DNA of 64,000 bases from Comamonadaceae bacterium (GCA_947448735.1 CANFOS010000001.1:62001-126000), one strand, 5' to 3'. Numbered from the stretch's first letter, positions 1-9,904 are shown. The notes: generated by a model from the sequence alone, not told the origin. A program made the numbers and translations.

Positions 1-3000
1 GGCCAGCTGGCCAAACATCTGGCGTCACAAACGCAAGGCGAGGTCCTGTTCTCAAGCGCAGACAAAGGCCGCTACGCCACCGATGCGTCGATCTACCAAG
101 TCATGCCGGTCGGCGTGTTTGTGCCGCGCACGACTGAAGACGTCAAAACAGCCCTGGACGTTTGCCGCGACCTGAACGTGCCCATCATCGCGCGCGGCGG
201 CGGCACCAGCCAGTGTGGGCAAACCGTTGGCGCGGGCCTGGTCATCGACCACAGCAAGCACTTGCGCAATATTTTGAATCTGGCGGTTGACGAGCGCACA
301 GCCGTCGTCGAACCCGGCATCGTGCTGGACCACCTGAACGCAGCGCTGAAAAAACACGGTCTGTGGTACCCGGTGGATGTGTCCACCAGCGCGCAGGCCA
401 CGCTGGGCGGCATGGCAGGCAACAACTCTTGCGGCAGCCGCAGCATTGCCTACGGCAACATGGTGCACAACGTGCTGGGGGCCAGTGTGTGGCGCTCTGA
501 CGGCGAACTGCTGGATCTGGGGCGCTATGAAAATGCGAGCGGACCCGCGCGCGCTCTGGGCGACTACGTGAAAACACTGTCGGATGAACTGAGACCAGAA
601 CTGCAAGCGCATTGGCCCAAAGTGTTGCGCCGCGTGGCCGGCTACAACCTGGACATCTTCAACAACCAGAACGAAAAGCCGTACACACAAGATGGCTCAG
701 TGAACCTGGCGCACCTGCTGGTCGGCAGCGAAGGCACGCTGGGTTTGACGAAATCACTCAGTTTGAAATTAAGCGAGTTGCCGCGTACCAAGGTATTGGG
801 CGTGGTGAACTTTCCGACCTTTCACAAGGCGATGGACTCAGCGCAGCACATCGTGAAGTTAGGAAAAGCGAACGGACTCAGCGACGCGTCTGGGGCCATG
901 CTCACCGCTGTTGAGCTGGTCGACCGCACCATGATCGAGCTGTCCCTGCAAAACCCGGCGTTTGCGACGACGGTGCGCACGGCGCTGATTGGCAAACCTG
1001 ACGCGATTTTGCTGGTCGAATTTTCAGGTTCATCCAAAGCAGATTTAACACCAAAAATCAAACAGCTGGTGGAGCTGATGGGCGACCTTGGCTTGCCCGG
1101 TTCGGTGGTTGAAATGATTGACGACGCGCCGCAAAAAAACCTGTGGGAAGTGCGCAAGGCCGGTCTGAACATCATGATGAGCCTCAAAGGCGACGGCAAA
1201 CCGGTCAGCTTTATTGAAGACTGCGCGGTGCCACTGGAGCACCTGGCCGACTACACGGACGGGCTGACCGAGGTGTTCAAAAAATACGGCAGCAAAGGCA
1301 CCTGGTACGCGCACGCCTCGGTCGGTACGCTGCATGTTCGTCCCATTTTGGACATGCGCCAGGGCGGGGTCCATGGGGGCGCCGCCAAGATGCGGGCGAT
1401 TGCTGAAGAAGCATCCGCGTTGGTACGCAAATACAAGGGCGCCTACAGCGGCGAGCATGGTGACGGCCTGTGCCGGGGCGAATGGATCAAATGGCAGTTT
1501 GGCCCAAAGATCAACGAGGCCTTTGGCAAGATCAAAAACCACCTCGACCCAATCAACCTGCTCAGCCCACAGCGCATCGTCAACCCACCACGCATGGACG
1601 ACACGCAGCTGATGCGCTTTGGGCCCCACTACAAAGTCATCCCGATCACGACCGCGCTCGACTGGAGCGCGTGGAACGTGCAAAACGACCCAGTGACTGA
1701 ACAAACCAGCGCCCCCGGCACCGGCGGCGACGCGGCGCAGGGCTTTGCCAAAGCGGTGGAGATGTGCAACAACAACGGCCACTGCCGCAAGTTTGACGCG
1801 GGCACCATGTGCCCCAGCTACCGGGTGACGCGGGATGAAAAGGACTCGACACGCGGACGCGCCAATACGCTGCGGCTGGCGTTGTCAGGGCAATTGGCCG
1901 GCGGCGTTGACGAAGCCGATGAATCTGTCAGGGACGCGCTGGACCTGTGCGTCGGCTGCAAAGGTTGCAAGCGCGACTGCCCCACAGGGGTGGACATGGC
2001 CAAAATGAAGGTCGAGTTTTTGCACCATTACAAAGCAAAGCACGGCTACACATTCAAAGACAAGCTGGTGGCCTGCCTGCCCGACTACGCGCCTTTGGCC
2101 AGCCGCTTTGCACCGCTGCTGAATTTGCGCGACAAAATTCCAGGCCTGGCCGCTTTGAGCGAAAAATGGCTGGGTTTGTCCAGCAAACGCACCTTGCCGC
2201 AGTGGCAAACCAAGACGTTTTTCAACGCCGGCATCAAAACCGCCAGCCGCGAGCAAGTACTTGCTGCCACCAAACCGGTGGTACTGTTCGTCGATACCTT
2301 CAACGGTTATTTTGAATCTGACAATGCGCTTTCGGCCGTCAACGTGCTGCAAGCCGCTGGATACACGGTGCACGTCGCCAGCAAATCAGCCCCGGATGGC
2401 AAGGCACTTTGCTGCGGCCGCACCTACCTGGCCAGCGGCATGGTGGGCAAGGCCAAAGCCAAGGCAAGCGAGTTGGTCAACGCCCTGCTGCCCTTCGCCG
2501 CCCAAGGCATCGCCATCGTCGGCCTGGAGCCGTCATGCCTGTTAACGCTACGCGACGAAACGCTGGTGATGGGTTTGGGTGTCGCCGCACAAACAGTCAG
2601 CCAGCACGCCCTTCTGCTGGAAGAGTTTTTGGCACGCGAGGCGGCGGCCGGCAAGCTTGAAGCCCTCAAGGCAAAACTCAAACCGGCAACGCAGCCCATC
2701 CTGCTCCACGGCCACTGCCACCAAAAAGCCTTCGCTGCGGTCAGCCCCATCATCGATGTGCTCAGGCTCATCCCCGGCGCACAACCCGAGTTGATTGAAT
2801 CGAGCTGCTGCGGGATGGCAGGCAGCTTTGGCTACGAAGCAGCGCACTACGATGTGTCGATGCAAATGGCTGAACTGAGCTTGCTGCCGGCAGTGCGCCA
2901 GCAGCCCGGTGCGATTGTGGTGGCAGACGGCACCAGTTGCCGCCATCAAATCAGGGACGGCGCGCAGCGCGAGGCAATCCACGTGGCCGCGCTGCTGGCG

Positions 3001-3015
3001 CAGCAACTGGCCTGA
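1..3015 (+). CDS. FAD-linked oxidase with iron-sulfur and cysteine-rich CCG domains (5' end cut by window)
   Basis: The frame is open from base 1, so the true start lies upstream; the first in-window ATG (103) is internal, because the codons before it already read as family sequence (ATDASIYQV). Order of domains: FAD-binding PCMH domain (ARGGGTSQCGQT), FAD oxidase C-terminal domain (SGEHGDGL, RIVNPPR), a ferredoxin-like region (CVGCKGCKRDCPTG), then two CCG heterodisulfide-reductase-type modules (ALCCGRT, GHCHQKA, SSCCGMAGSFG). This architecture is that of the YdiJ/D-2-hydroxyacid dehydrogenase group, which oxidises D-lactate or D-2-hydroxyglutarate-like acids and passes electrons on through Fe-S centres. 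The exact substrate cannot be read from the sequence. About 1000 residues are visible, close to full length for the family. Confidence 0.88.
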   Translation, partial: GQLAKHLASQTQGEVLFSSADKGRYATDASIYQVMPVGVFVPRTTEDVKTALDVCRDLNVPIIARGGGTSQCGQTVGAGLVIDHSKHLRNILNLAVDERTAVVEPGIVLDHLNAALKKHGLWYPVDVSTSAQATLGGMAGNNSCGSRSIAYGNMVHNVLGASVWRSDGELLDLGRYENASGPARALGDYVKTLSDELRPELQAHWPKVLRRVAGYNLDIFNNQNEKPYTQDGSVNLAHLLVGSEGTLGLTKSLSLKLSELPRTKVLGVVNFPTFHKAMDSAQHIVKLGKANGLSDASGAMLTAVELVDRTMIELSLQNPAFATTVRTALIGKPDAILLVEFSGSSKADLTPKIKQLVELMGDLGLPGSVVEMIDDAPQKNLWEVRKAGLNIMMSLKGDGKPVSFIEDCAVPLEHLADYTDGLTEVFKKYGSKGTWYAHASVGTLHVRPILDMRQGGVHGGAAKMRAIAEEASALVRKYKGAYSGEHGDGLCRGEWIKWQFGPKINEAFGKIKNHLDPINLLSPQRIVNPPRMDDTQLMRFGPHYKVIPITTALDWSAWNVQNDPVTEQTSAPGTGGDAAQGFAKAVEMCNNNGHCRKFDAGTMCPSYRVTRDEKDSTRGRANTLRLALSGQLAGGVDEADESVRDALDLCVGCKGCKRDCPTGVDMAKMKVEFLHHYKAKHGYTFKDKLVACLPDYAPLASRFAPLLNLRDKIPGLAALSEKWLGLSSKRTLPQWQTKTFFNAGIKTASREQVLAATKPVVLFVDTFNGYFESDNALSAVNVLQAAGYTVHVASKSAPDGKALCCGRTYLASGMVGKAKAKASELVNALLPFAAQGIAIVGLEPSCLLTLRDETLVMGLGVAAQTVSQHALLLEEFLAREAAAGKLEALKAKLKPATQPILLHGHCHQKAFAAVSPIIDVLRLIPGAQPELIESSCCGMAGSFGYEAAHYDVSMQMAELSLLPAVRQQPGAIVVADGTSCRHQIRDGAQREAIHVAALLAQQLA

Positions 3016-3049
3016 TCGCCGGGACATCACAACAGCCATTTTTAGACGC

Positions 3050-3108
3050 CAAATCAGGCTGCAACCCCTTTTTTACTTGGGTAATCAGCTATGCAATGAA
3101 TAGCAAAG
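3050..3108 (-). repeat. dispersed intergenic repeat, copy 1
   Basis: The minus strand reads a partly palindromic block containing TAGCTGATTACCCAAGT followed by GGGGTTGCAGCC, similar to about eleven other intergenic blocks in this window. It fills most of the 179-bp gap between the FAD oxidase stop and the marR stop. No gene or terminator with a U-run is seen in the gap. Confidence 0.45.
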
Positions 3109-3194
3109 CCATCACCTTTGAGCAATTGCAGCGAAGGCTGGCGTCTTTCCAGCTCTCTGCAGGATGCCGCGGCCGTACAGGGCCCGACCATCTT

Positions 3195-3719
3195 CTATTT
3201 CAAGCTTGGGGTTTCGCGCACCTGGCGAGCCCTCGAGGGGACACCGCGATTGGGCTTGCGCGGCTGGTAATGCAGGTTATGAACCCCCACCATTTTTGAG
3301 AGCAAGCGCATGAACTGGCGCTTCTCGATTAGCGTCAGCCCGGAGGTGATCTCTTCCTGTGCACGCTGAAGCATGGGTTGAAGTTCGTCCAGCATCTCCA
3401 GCGCCGCTTGCGATGCTTGCACAAGCTGCCTGCGACCTGCGGGCGTACGGACGACAAGCCCCCTGCCCACCAGGCGGGCGATCACCTCCCCAACGGTGGA
3501 TGAATCAAGGCCTATCCGCTCCCCGAGGGTCGCCTGATCGGCGCCCGGGTGCGCTGCAATCGCCTTCAGCACCGAATACTGAATCGGCGTCAGATTGAAT
3601 TGCTGTGTGATGGGCGCGAACGCCTGGTTGGTCTTCTGCTTGGCACGCCTGATCAGGTGCCCGGGCATGCTGTGCATGGCCAGTAACGCGTCGTCGGATT
3701 CAGCAGGGCTGGAAGCCAT
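3195..3719 (-). CDS. MarR-family transcriptional regulator
   Basis: About 174 residues with a winged helix-turn-helix (TPIQYSVLKAIAAHPG, LGERIGLDSSTVGEVIARL, GLVVRTPAGRRQ wing) flanked by dimerisation helices, as in MarR regulators of aromatic catabolism. I prefer the ATG at 3719 because AGGA lies about 8 nt upstream; an in-frame ATG at 3749 has no visible ribosome site. It is divergent from the Rieske oxygenase gene at 3884, and the 164-bp AT-rich gap contains an inverted repeat, so it probably controls that gene cluster in response to the substrate. The last residues (RKPNRGVPSR) are encoded by a CCCTCGAGGG-containing stretch resembling an intergenic repeat, so the C-terminus may have been extended by repeat insertion. 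Confidence 0.85.
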   Translation of the reverse strand: MASSPAESDDALLAMHSMPGHLIRRAKQKTNQAFAPITQQFNLTPIQYSVLKAIAAHPGADQATLGERIGLDSSTVGEVIARLVGRGLVVRTPAGRRQLVQASQAALEMLDELQPMLQRAQEEITSGLTLIEKRQFMRLLSKMVGVHNLHYQPRKPNRGVPSRARQVRETPSLK

Positions 3720-3768
3720 AGGGTTGTCCTGCACGTTTAAAAACATCAATTTAACATGCCGAATATTT

Positions 3769-3780
3769 TGTACGTGTACA
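3769..3780. promoter_or_regulatory. candidate MarR operator
   Basis: Perfect 5-bp inverted repeat TGTAC-GT-GTACA in the AT-rich gap between the marR-type gene and the oxygenase gene. Position and symmetry fit a MarR dimer site; binding is inferred. Confidence 0.4.
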
Positions 3781-3820
3781 TTTTATTTTTCTGTTTTAAA
3801 ACAATAGGTTGTGAATATTT

Positions 3821-3848
3821 TTTACACTTTTTTGATAGCTTGTATAGA
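3821..3848 (+). promoter_or_regulatory. candidate sigma-70 promoter of the oxygenase cluster
   Basis: TTTACA (3821-3826) and TATAGA (3843-3848) are separated by 16 bp, 35 bp before the ATG at 3884. Spacing and sequence fit a housekeeping promoter. Confidence 0.45.
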
Positions 3849-3883
3849 ATTTCCAACAGGCCAAACCAGATTGCGAGAATTCA

Positions 3884-5017
3884 ATGCTTGAAGCAACCGA
3901 AGTAAAAGTGCTGGCAAAACATATCCCTGAGGGCCTGACGCGAGGTCTTCGCAACTACTGGTACCCCATCCTGCAATCTGAAGAGTTGCCGATGGGCAAA
4001 CCTGTGGCTCTGCAGGTGCTGGGTGAATCGCTGGCAGCGTGGCGCGGCGCAGATGGCCGTCCAAACCTCGTCCGCGACCGCTGCCCCCATCGCAGCATCA
4101 AGCTGTCAGTTGGCCGCGTTCTTGACGGCGACCTGCAATGCCTCATGCACGGCCTGCGTTTTAACGGTTCAGGCAAGTGCACCCTGATCCCCTGGGAGCC
4201 AGAAAACTGCGCGATTCAAAATGAAGTGACCCTGCCCGCTTACCCCGCGCAGGAACTAGGCGGCTACATCTGGGGCTATATCGGCGACGCACAGGCCTTT
4301 CCCCCGCCCGCGCTCGAAACCCAGGTGCCAGAGGAGTTGCTCAAGCCTGACGAGTTCATCTGTTTCCGGCTTCGCACAGAGGTGTGGGAGGCCAACTGGT
4401 TGCTTTCCATCGACGGCAGTGACGGCTTTCATGCCGTGGTGCTGCACACCGATTCGCAAGCCGTCAATCGTACGCTGACCCAAGGCAGCCACGCCGAAGT
4501 CCCCTTGGAGGACAGACGCATGAAAATCATCAGGACATCGCACGGCATCAGGGGCGTTTCGGTCGATATCCATGGCGACGCCATCAACCACGGCCACTTC
4601 ATGGACGATGTCAAGGGCGACCGCTTTTGCCTGCCCTGTCTCACGACCAGCCCGATTACACCGAAGCCCGGAGTTGCACCTTATGCATCGCGCCTGTGGC
4701 AGTTCCCCCAAGACGAACAGCACACCATGGTGGTGCGCTACCTCGCCTGGCGTGCGCCTGACCAGGCGGCCCGTGACGAAGCCACCCGCATCTTCAATAC
4801 GGTGGCAGCGGCACGCCTGGACAAGGTCAATCAGGAAGACGCCTTTGCAGCGAAGGCCATGGGCGATGTGATTGAAGCGCGCTCAAGTGAATTCTTGCTG
4901 GGGCCAGACGAAGATGTGGTGAAAGTGCGCCGCTTGCTGCACCTGGCCTTTGTGGCCCAGATCAAAAAGAAGGAGCGTATTGACATTGCTGAAGGCGCAC
5001 TTGCCTACCCGACCTGA
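3884..5017 (+). CDS. Rieske non-haem iron oxygenase, alpha subunit (phthalate-dioxygenase-like)
   Basis: 377 residues. The Rieske [2Fe-2S] ligands are C67-x-H69 and C86-x2-H89; the mononuclear iron site is seen as D180-x2-H183-x4-H188 in a catalytic domain of the phthalate 4,5-dioxygenase/vanillate demethylase type. These enzymes hydroxylate or O-demethylate aromatic acids using electrons from a separate reductase. No reductase gene is present nearby, so one must be supplied in trans. First gene of a plus-strand cluster with an SDR dehydrogenase (15-bp gap) and a Bug receptor, divergent from a MarR regulator. The ribosome site before ATG 3884 is weak. Substrate unknown; an aromatic acid or ether is likely. 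Confidence 0.85.
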   Translation: MLEATEVKVLAKHIPEGLTRGLRNYWYPILQSEELPMGKPVALQVLGESLAAWRGADGRPNLVRDRCPHRSIKLSVGRVLDGDLQCLMHGLRFNGSGKCTLIPWEPENCAIQNEVTLPAYPAQELGGYIWGYIGDAQAFPPPALETQVPEELLKPDEFICFRLRTEVWEANWLLSIDGSDGFHAVVLHTDSQAVNRTLTQGSHAEVPLEDRRMKIIRTSHGIRGVSVDIHGDAINHGHFMDDVKGDRFCLPCLTTSPITPKPGVAPYASRLWQFPQDEQHTMVVRYLAWRAPDQAARDEATRIFNTVAAARLDKVNQEDAFAAKAMGDVIEARSSEFLLGPDEDVVKVRRLLHLAFVAQIKKKERIDIAEGALAYPT

Positions 5018-5032
5018 TAGGAAACCGTTGCC

Positions 5033-5812
5033 ATGACGATGCGACTTGAAAACATGACAGCTCTGGTTACCGGCGGAGCGGGTGACATTGGTATCGCTAT
5101 TGCGACCCTGTTTATCGCCGAAGGTGCCAGGGTCATCCTGGTAGACCGCGATGCGGTGGCACTTGGCAAAGCCGGCCGCAGGATTGGATCCAGCGCCCTG
5201 AAAACCGTGACCTGCGACATTGCAGACGAAGTAGCAGTTGCAGCGCTGTTCGGTGAGATGGCGGCAGGCGCTGGCCCGCTCGATATCCTCGTCAACAATG
5301 CAGCTGTGCGCGAACACACGAGGTTGGCAGATGCCGATGCAGCGTCATGGCAACGCATACTTGCCGTCAACGTCATCGGCACGCATTTGGTCACGCGCGC
5401 AGCGCTTGCGTTGCTGCGGCAATCCGGACGAGGCGCCATCGTCAACGTTGCTTCGACCTTCGGCATTTGCGGTCGGGGCGGTATGGGCCAGTATGACGCC
5501 ACCAAGGCGGCCATGGTGTCGTCCACGCGCGTCTTGGCCATCGAAGAGGCCTCCCACGGGATCCGCGTCAACGCGGTTTGCCCGGGCTCAGTGCTGACCG
5601 GGTTCACCATCGGTCGCGCGTCGGCACGAGGACTCACCGATGATGAATTGCGTGAACGGGGTTTTGTGTCGGCACCAATCAACCGTTGGGGCACGCCAGA
5701 AGAAATCGCGGCGCCCGTGCTGTGGCTCGCGTCAAAGGAGGCCTCGTTCATCACCGGCGCAGTTCTGCCAGTTGATGGCGGTGTCTCGGCAAGTGGCATG
5801 CGAATCGCCTAG
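5033..5812 (+). CDS. SDR-family NAD(P)-dependent oxidoreductase
   Basis: 259 residues of classical short-chain dehydrogenase: cofactor loop TGGAGDIG (residues 13-20), NNA at 88-90, catalytic S141, Y154 and K158 (YDATK), and a C-terminal ITGAVLPVDGG motif. AGGAAA precedes the ATG by about 8 nt. It lies 15 bp after the Rieske oxygenase and probably acts on the same pathway, for example oxidising a cis-diol or an alcohol made by the oxygenase; the substrate is not deducible. It is co-transcribed with the neighbouring oxygenase and Bug receptor genes by position. Confidence 0.85.
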   Translation: MTMRLENMTALVTGGAGDIGIAIATLFIAEGARVILVDRDAVALGKAGRRIGSSALKTVTCDIADEVAVAALFGEMAAGAGPLDILVNNAAVREHTRLADADAASWQRILAVNVIGTHLVTRAALALLRQSGRGAIVNVASTFGICGRGGMGQYDATKAAMVSSTRVLAIEEASHGIRVNAVCPGSVLTGFTIGRASARGLTDDELRERGFVSAPINRWGTPEEIAAPVLWLASKEASFITGAVLPVDGGVSASGMRIA

Positions 5813-5859
5813 GTTGCAGATTACGACTTTGTCAGCATGAACTTTTCTCAGGGAGTTTT

Positions 5860-6837
5860 ATGAAATCACGTGTCGGCTTTGTTCTTTCACTTTCCATGGC
5901 ACTTTGTGCAATCTGCCTGTCTGGGCACGCGCAAACAGGCTATCCGCAAAAGCCGATCACCGTCGTGGTTCCCTTTCCGCCAGGGGGTGGACCGGACAAA
6001 CTTGCGCGTGTCCTCGGCGAAAAGCTGGCGCTCAAGTTCGGGCAGCCTATCGTGGTGGAAAATCGCGCCGGTGCCAGCGGCACCATAGGCGCGGCCCAAG
6101 TCGCCAAGGCTGCGCCTGATGGCTACACACTCATGATGACGCCGAACACCTTTGTGTTGTCGCCGCTGGTGTTGCCAAAAGGCGTGGTGACCTACGACGT
6201 GCAGACCAGCTTTGCGCCCGTGAGCATTCCCTCAAAGGCCCTTCTGGTTCTGGCAGCCCACCCGAGCTTGGGCGTCAAGAACCTGTCCGAGCTGGTGGAG
6301 TACGTCAGGAAGAACCCGGGGGTCTCTTACACCGGGTCGGCAAGCGGCTCACCCATGCATGTGGCAGGCGAAATGCTCAAGCAGGCGGCCAACATCAATA
6401 TGGTGTTTGTTCCCTACAAGGGTCTGGTGCCCGCCGTCACCGACACCCTTGCCGGTCATGTGAAGCTGGTGTTTGGTCCCTACGGCGTGCTTGCCCCGCA
6501 TCTCAAGTCGGGCAGGCTGGTAGCCATCGGCGGGCTGGCGGCGGACAGGGTGTCCTTTGCCAGCGAGATCGTGCCGCTGGCCAAGCAGGGTTACCCGACC
6601 ATGGTGGTGGACATCTGGAATGGGCTGTTCGCACCGCAAGGCACGCCGCAGGCCATCATCGACATGCTCAACCGCGAAATCAATATCGCACTCGCCCTGC
6701 CTGACGTGAAAGAAAAACTGGAGAGCACGGGAGAGGCGCTCGTCGGCGGTCCACCGGAAGCTCTGGCGCGGGCCGTGAAGGCCGACACCGATACTTTCGG
6801 CAGTGTGGTGCGCAGCGCGCGCATTACCGCCGAATAG
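5860..6837 (+). CDS. Bug-family (TctC-like) periplasmic solute receptor
   Basis: 325 residues. An N-terminal Sec signal peptide (about residues 1-24, ending SGHAQ) is followed by YPQKPITVVVPFPPGGG, the family hallmark, then VVENRAGASGTIGA and KAAPDGYTLMM. Bug proteins bind carboxylates and feed tripartite tricarboxylate transporters or act in signalling; they are hugely expanded in Burkholderiales and many are orphans. No TctA/TctB membrane genes lie nearby. Position at the end of the oxygenase/SDR cluster suggests it captures the aromatic acid degraded there. GGAG lies about 8 nt before the ATG. Confidence 0.9.
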   Translation: MKSRVGFVLSLSMALCAICLSGHAQTGYPQKPITVVVPFPPGGGPDKLARVLGEKLALKFGQPIVVENRAGASGTIGAAQVAKAAPDGYTLMMTPNTFVLSPLVLPKGVVTYDVQTSFAPVSIPSKALLVLAAHPSLGVKNLSELVEYVRKNPGVSYTGSASGSPMHVAGEMLKQAANINMVFVPYKGLVPAVTDTLAGHVKLVFGPYGVLAPHLKSGRLVAIGGLAADRVSFASEIVPLAKQGYPTMVVDIWNGLFAPQGTPQAIIDMLNREINIALALPDVKEKLESTGEALVGGPPEALARAVKADTDTFGSVVRSARITAE

Positions 6838-7046
6838 AACTTCTCGCGGTGTTGCCGCACCGGGATGTGCTGACGCCCTAACCACGCATGCATGATGGTG
6901 CGCAGGTAGGCGACGATGGCCGCATTGGACAGCGCATCACTGGGCACAGGGCCGGCCGGCTGGGCCCGCGTATCGGGCGTTACTGCGTATGACGCGGTCA
7001 ACACCATCACGCTTGCAAAAAGCACAGCAGCGATGGCGGCAAGCAT
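6838..7046 (-). pseudogene. possible truncated secreted-protein gene downstream of lgt
   Basis: An ATG at 7046 lies 3 nt after the lgt stop and opens a frame whose first ~70 codons encode a hydrophobic N-terminus (MLAAIAAVLFASVMVLTASY) and a short hydrophilic stretch. The frame runs on to 6591, but from about 6838 it is simply antisense to the Bug gene. The tight coupling to lgt suggests a real gene start whose 3' part was lost or replaced when the catabolic cluster arrived. I do not recognise the protein, and it may be chance. Confidence 0.25.
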
Positions 7047-7049
7047 GTT

Positions 7050-7862
7050 TCACGCGTTCGGCGAACGCTTGCTGGCCCAGGCCCAAAGCAGCGCACCGGC
7101 CACGATCATCGGCACGCACAGCCACTGGCCCATGCTCATGCCGAGCTGCAAAATACCCAGATGCGCATCGGGTTCGCGGAAAAATTCTGCGATGAACCTG
7201 AGCACGCCATAGCCCAACAAAAACACGCCTGAGACCTGGCCCATTTTTCGCGGCTTTCTCGCGTACAGCCACAGCAGCACAAACAGCAGCAGACCCTCCA
7301 GCAAAAACTGGTAAATCTGCGACGGATGGCGCGGCAACGGGCCGCCGTCCCTGAACAGCATGGCCCACGGCAGCGATGGGTCAGCCAGCCTGCCCCACAA
7401 CTCGCCATTGATGAAGTTGCCCACCCGGCCTGCCGCCAGCCCGGTCGGCACACAAGGCGCAATAAAGTCCATCACCTGCAACCAGGGCCGCTGACGGGTG
7501 CGTGCAAACCACCACTGCGACACCAAAACGCCGATCAAGCCGCCATGAAAGCTCATGCCGCCTTGCCAGACATAAAAGATCTCCAGCGGGTGACTGCCGT
7601 AATAAGCAGGTTTATAAAAAAGGCAGTAGCCAACCCGCCCACCCAACACCACACCCATCACGCCCAGAAACAGAATGTCTTCAATATCACGTCGGCTCCA
7701 GGCACCCGGCCCCGTGATGGCTGCGTAAGGCTGATGCTTCAGGCGCAGCGTGGCCAGAAAAAAGAACAGGCCAAAGGCTGCCAGATAGGTCAAACCGTAC
7801 CAGTGAATGGCCAAAGGGCCGAGTTGCAGGGCGACGGGATGGATTTCAGGGTGAATGAGCAT
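7050..7862 (-). CDS. lgt: prolipoprotein diacylglyceryl transferase
   Basis: 270 residues from ATG 7862, the start that gives the family N-terminus [15 protein letters not shown]; the frame extends further upstream without family similarity. A polytopic inner-membrane enzyme that moves diacylglyceryl from phosphatidylglycerol to the lipobox cysteine of prolipoproteins. Visible signature motifs: [11 protein letters not shown] (catalytic-region histidine) and [14 protein letters not shown] (Lgt signature arginine). Several membrane helices flank these. Divergent from ilvD, with a 100-bp shared promoter gap. Confidence 0.96.
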   Translation of the reverse strand: MLIHPEIHPVALQLGPLAIHWYGLTYLAAFGLFFFLATLRLKHQPYAAITGPGAWSRRDIEDILFLGVMGVVLGGRVGYCLFYKPAYYGSHPLEIFYVWQGGMSFHGGLIGVLVSQWWFARTRQRPWLQVMDFIAPCVPTGLAAGRVGNFINGELWGRLADPSLPWAMLFRDGGPLPRHPSQIYQFLLEGLLLFVLLWLYARKPRKMGQVSGVFLLGYGVLRFIAEFFREPDAHLGILQLGMSMGQWLCVPMIVAGALLWAWASKRSPNA

Positions 7863-7962
7863 GCGGGTATTTTGCACGCTCACCGTGACCTGACCCAAGT
7901 CACGTAAATCAAGCAAATACAATGAAGTTTGCAACAAACAACGACTACCCACGAGGCACCCC

Positions 7963-9657
7963 ATGGACATCAAAACCATCACCCTGAACCCCCGCAGCAA
8001 AAACATCACCGAAGGCAAATCCCGCGCACCGAATCGATCGATGTACTACGCCATGGGGTACGAGACCGCTGACTTTAAAAAACCCATGATCGGCGTGGCC
8101 AACGGGCACAGCACCATCACCCCGTGCAACAGCGGTTTGCAAAAGCTGGCCGATGCTGCGATTGCAGCCATTGAAGCGGCAGGCGGCAATGCGCAGGTGT
8201 TTGGCACACCCACCATTTCTGACGGCATGGCCATGGGTACCGAGGGCATGAAGTATTCGCTGGTCAGCCGGGAAGTCATCAGCGACTGCATTGAAACCTG
8301 TGTGCAAGGCCAGTGGATGGACGGTGTGCTGGTGGTCGGTGGCTGTGACAAGAACATGCCAGGCGGTTTGATGGGCATGTTGCGTGCCAACGTGCCCGCC
8401 ATCTACGTTTACGGCGGCACGATTTTGCCTGGCCACTACAAGGGCAAAGACCTGAACATCGTCAGCGTGTTTGAAGCGGTGGGCGAAAACTCAGCTGGCC
8501 GCATGAGCGATGAAGACCTGGAGCAAATTGAGCGCCGCGCCGTGCCCGGCACCGGCAGCTGCGGCGGCATGTACACGGCCAACACCATGTCCAGCGCCTT
8601 TGAAGCACTGGGCATCTCGCTGCCCTATTCGAGCACCATGGCCAATCCGCATGACGAAAAAATGAACTCGGCCGCTGAGTCAGCCCGTGTGCTGATTGAA
8701 GCCGTGAAAAAAGACATCAAACCGCGCGATATCGTGACGAAAAAAGCGATTGAAAACGCTGTGGCCGTCATCATGGCAACGGGCGGTTCAACCAACGCGG
8801 TACTGCACTTTTTGGCGATTGCCCACACGGCAGGCGTGGACTGGACGATTGATGACTTTGAGCGCATCCGCGTGAAAACACCGGTATTGTGTGACCTGAA
8901 GCCATCGGGCCAATACCTGGCAGTTGACCTGCACAAGGCCGGCGGAATTCCGCAAGTCATGAAAACGCTGCTGGCCGCTGGCTTGCTGCATGGCGACTGT
9001 TTGACGATCAGCGGGCAGACGATTGCGGAAGTTCTCAAAGACATCCCCGATACGCCACGTGCCGACCAGGACGTGATTCGCCCGATTGACAGACCGATGT
9101 ACAAACAAGGCCATCTGGCGATTCTCAAAGGCAATTTGTCGCCCGAAGGCGCCGTGGCCAAGATCACTGGCCTGAAAAACCCGGTAATCACCGGCCCAGC
9201 GCGGGTGTTTGACGACGAGCAATCGGGCCTGGCTGCGATTCTGGCGGGCAAGATCAAAGCGGGCGACGTGATGGTGCTGCGTTACCTGGGCCCCAAAGGC
9301 GGCCCGGGCATGCCGGAAATGCTGGCACCGACCGGCGCGCTGATTGGCGCGGGCCTGGGTGAGTCGGTCGGCCTGATCACCGATGGCCGCTTTTCAGGCG
9401 GTACCTGGGGCATGGTGGTTGGCCACGTGGCGCCCGAAGCAGCAGCAGGCGGCAACATCGCATTTATTCAGGAAGGTGACTCGGTCACCATTGATGCCAA
9501 GCAATTGTTGCTGCAATTGAACATCAGCGATGAAGAATTGGCCAAACGCAAAGTCGGCTGGGTCGCACCGAAGCCGCGCTACACACGCGGCGTACAGGCC
9601 AAATTTGCGTTCAACGCATCAAGCGCCAGCAAGGGCGCTGTGCTGGACGACTATTGA
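7963..9657 (+). CDS. ilvD: dihydroxy-acid dehydratase
   Basis: 564 residues, typical of the short IlvD/Edd type. It dehydrates 2,3-dihydroxy-isovalerate or -methylvalerate to the 2-keto acids in valine, isoleucine and leucine synthesis. Iron-sulfur and Mg-site motifs are clear: GGCDKNMPG and [14 protein letters not shown], with PFSSTMAN-like LPYSSTMAN and the C-terminal [13 protein letters not shown] precedes the ATG by about 7 nt. It stands alone rather than in an ilv operon and is divergent from lgt. Confidence 0.97.
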   Translation: MDIKTITLNPRSKNITEGKSRAPNRSMYYAMGYETADFKKPMIGVANGHSTITPCNSGLQKLADAAIAAIEAAGGNAQVFGTPTISDGMAMGTEGMKYSLVSREVISDCIETCVQGQWMDGVLVVGGCDKNMPGGLMGMLRANVPAIYVYGGTILPGHYKGKDLNIVSVFEAVGENSAGRMSDEDLEQIERRAVPGTGSCGGMYTANTMSSAFEALGISLPYSSTMANPHDEKMNSAAESARVLIEAVKKDIKPRDIVTKKAIENAVAVIMATGGSTNAVLHFLAIAHTAGVDWTIDDFERIRVKTPVLCDLKPSGQYLAVDLHKAGGIPQVMKTLLAAGLLHGDCLTISGQTIAEVLKDIPDTPRADQDVIRPIDRPMYKQGHLAILKGNLSPEGAVAKITGLKNPVITGPARVFDDEQSGLAAILAGKIKAGDVMVLRYLGPKGGPGMPEMLAPTGALIGAGLGESVGLITDGRFSGGTWGMVVGHVAPEAAAGGNIAFIQEGDSVTIDAKQLLLQLNISDEELAKRKVGWVAPKPRYTRGVQAKFAFNASSASKGAVLDDY

Positions 9658-9658
9658 G

Positions 9659-9904
9659 TCACTTCTTGCGCTTGGATGACAGCGTCCCCATCGCTTCACG
9701 CTGTTTGTCCAAGCGGTCTTGCTTGCGCTTTTCCATCTTGTCCATTTCCTTGCGCTTGGTGTAGCCCGAATTGTCGGCCCAGGCCCACCAGGCCATGGCC
9801 ATGCCAAACGGCGACAGGACGCCCCACCAGGGCCATGCGGACACGGGGCCGAATTCAAAGTACTTCATCAACAAGGTGAAGATACCAGCCCATAAAAAAT
9901 ACAT
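9659..9904 (-). CDS. small Trp-rich protein (TIGR04438-like)
   Basis: 81 residues. One or two membrane-spanning stretches rich in tryptophan (PWWGVLSPFG, AMAWWAWAD) are followed by a charged Lys/Arg/Glu tail (KEMDKMEKRKQDRLDKQRE). This matches the short Trp-rich family found almost only in Betaproteobacteria; its function is unknown. Its stop lies 1 bp from the convergent ilvD stop. Confidence 0.8.
   Translation of the reverse strand: MYFLWAGIFTLLMKYFEFGPVSAWPWWGVLSPFGMAMAWWAWADNSGYTKRKEMDKMEKRKQDRLDKQREAMGTLSSKRKK

Noticed and set aside
52-690. Long minus-strand frames opposite the FAD oxidase, and similar frames opposite most GC-rich genes
   Set aside because: GC-rich codon bias opens frames on the other strand; they have no family motifs and conflict with well-supported genes.
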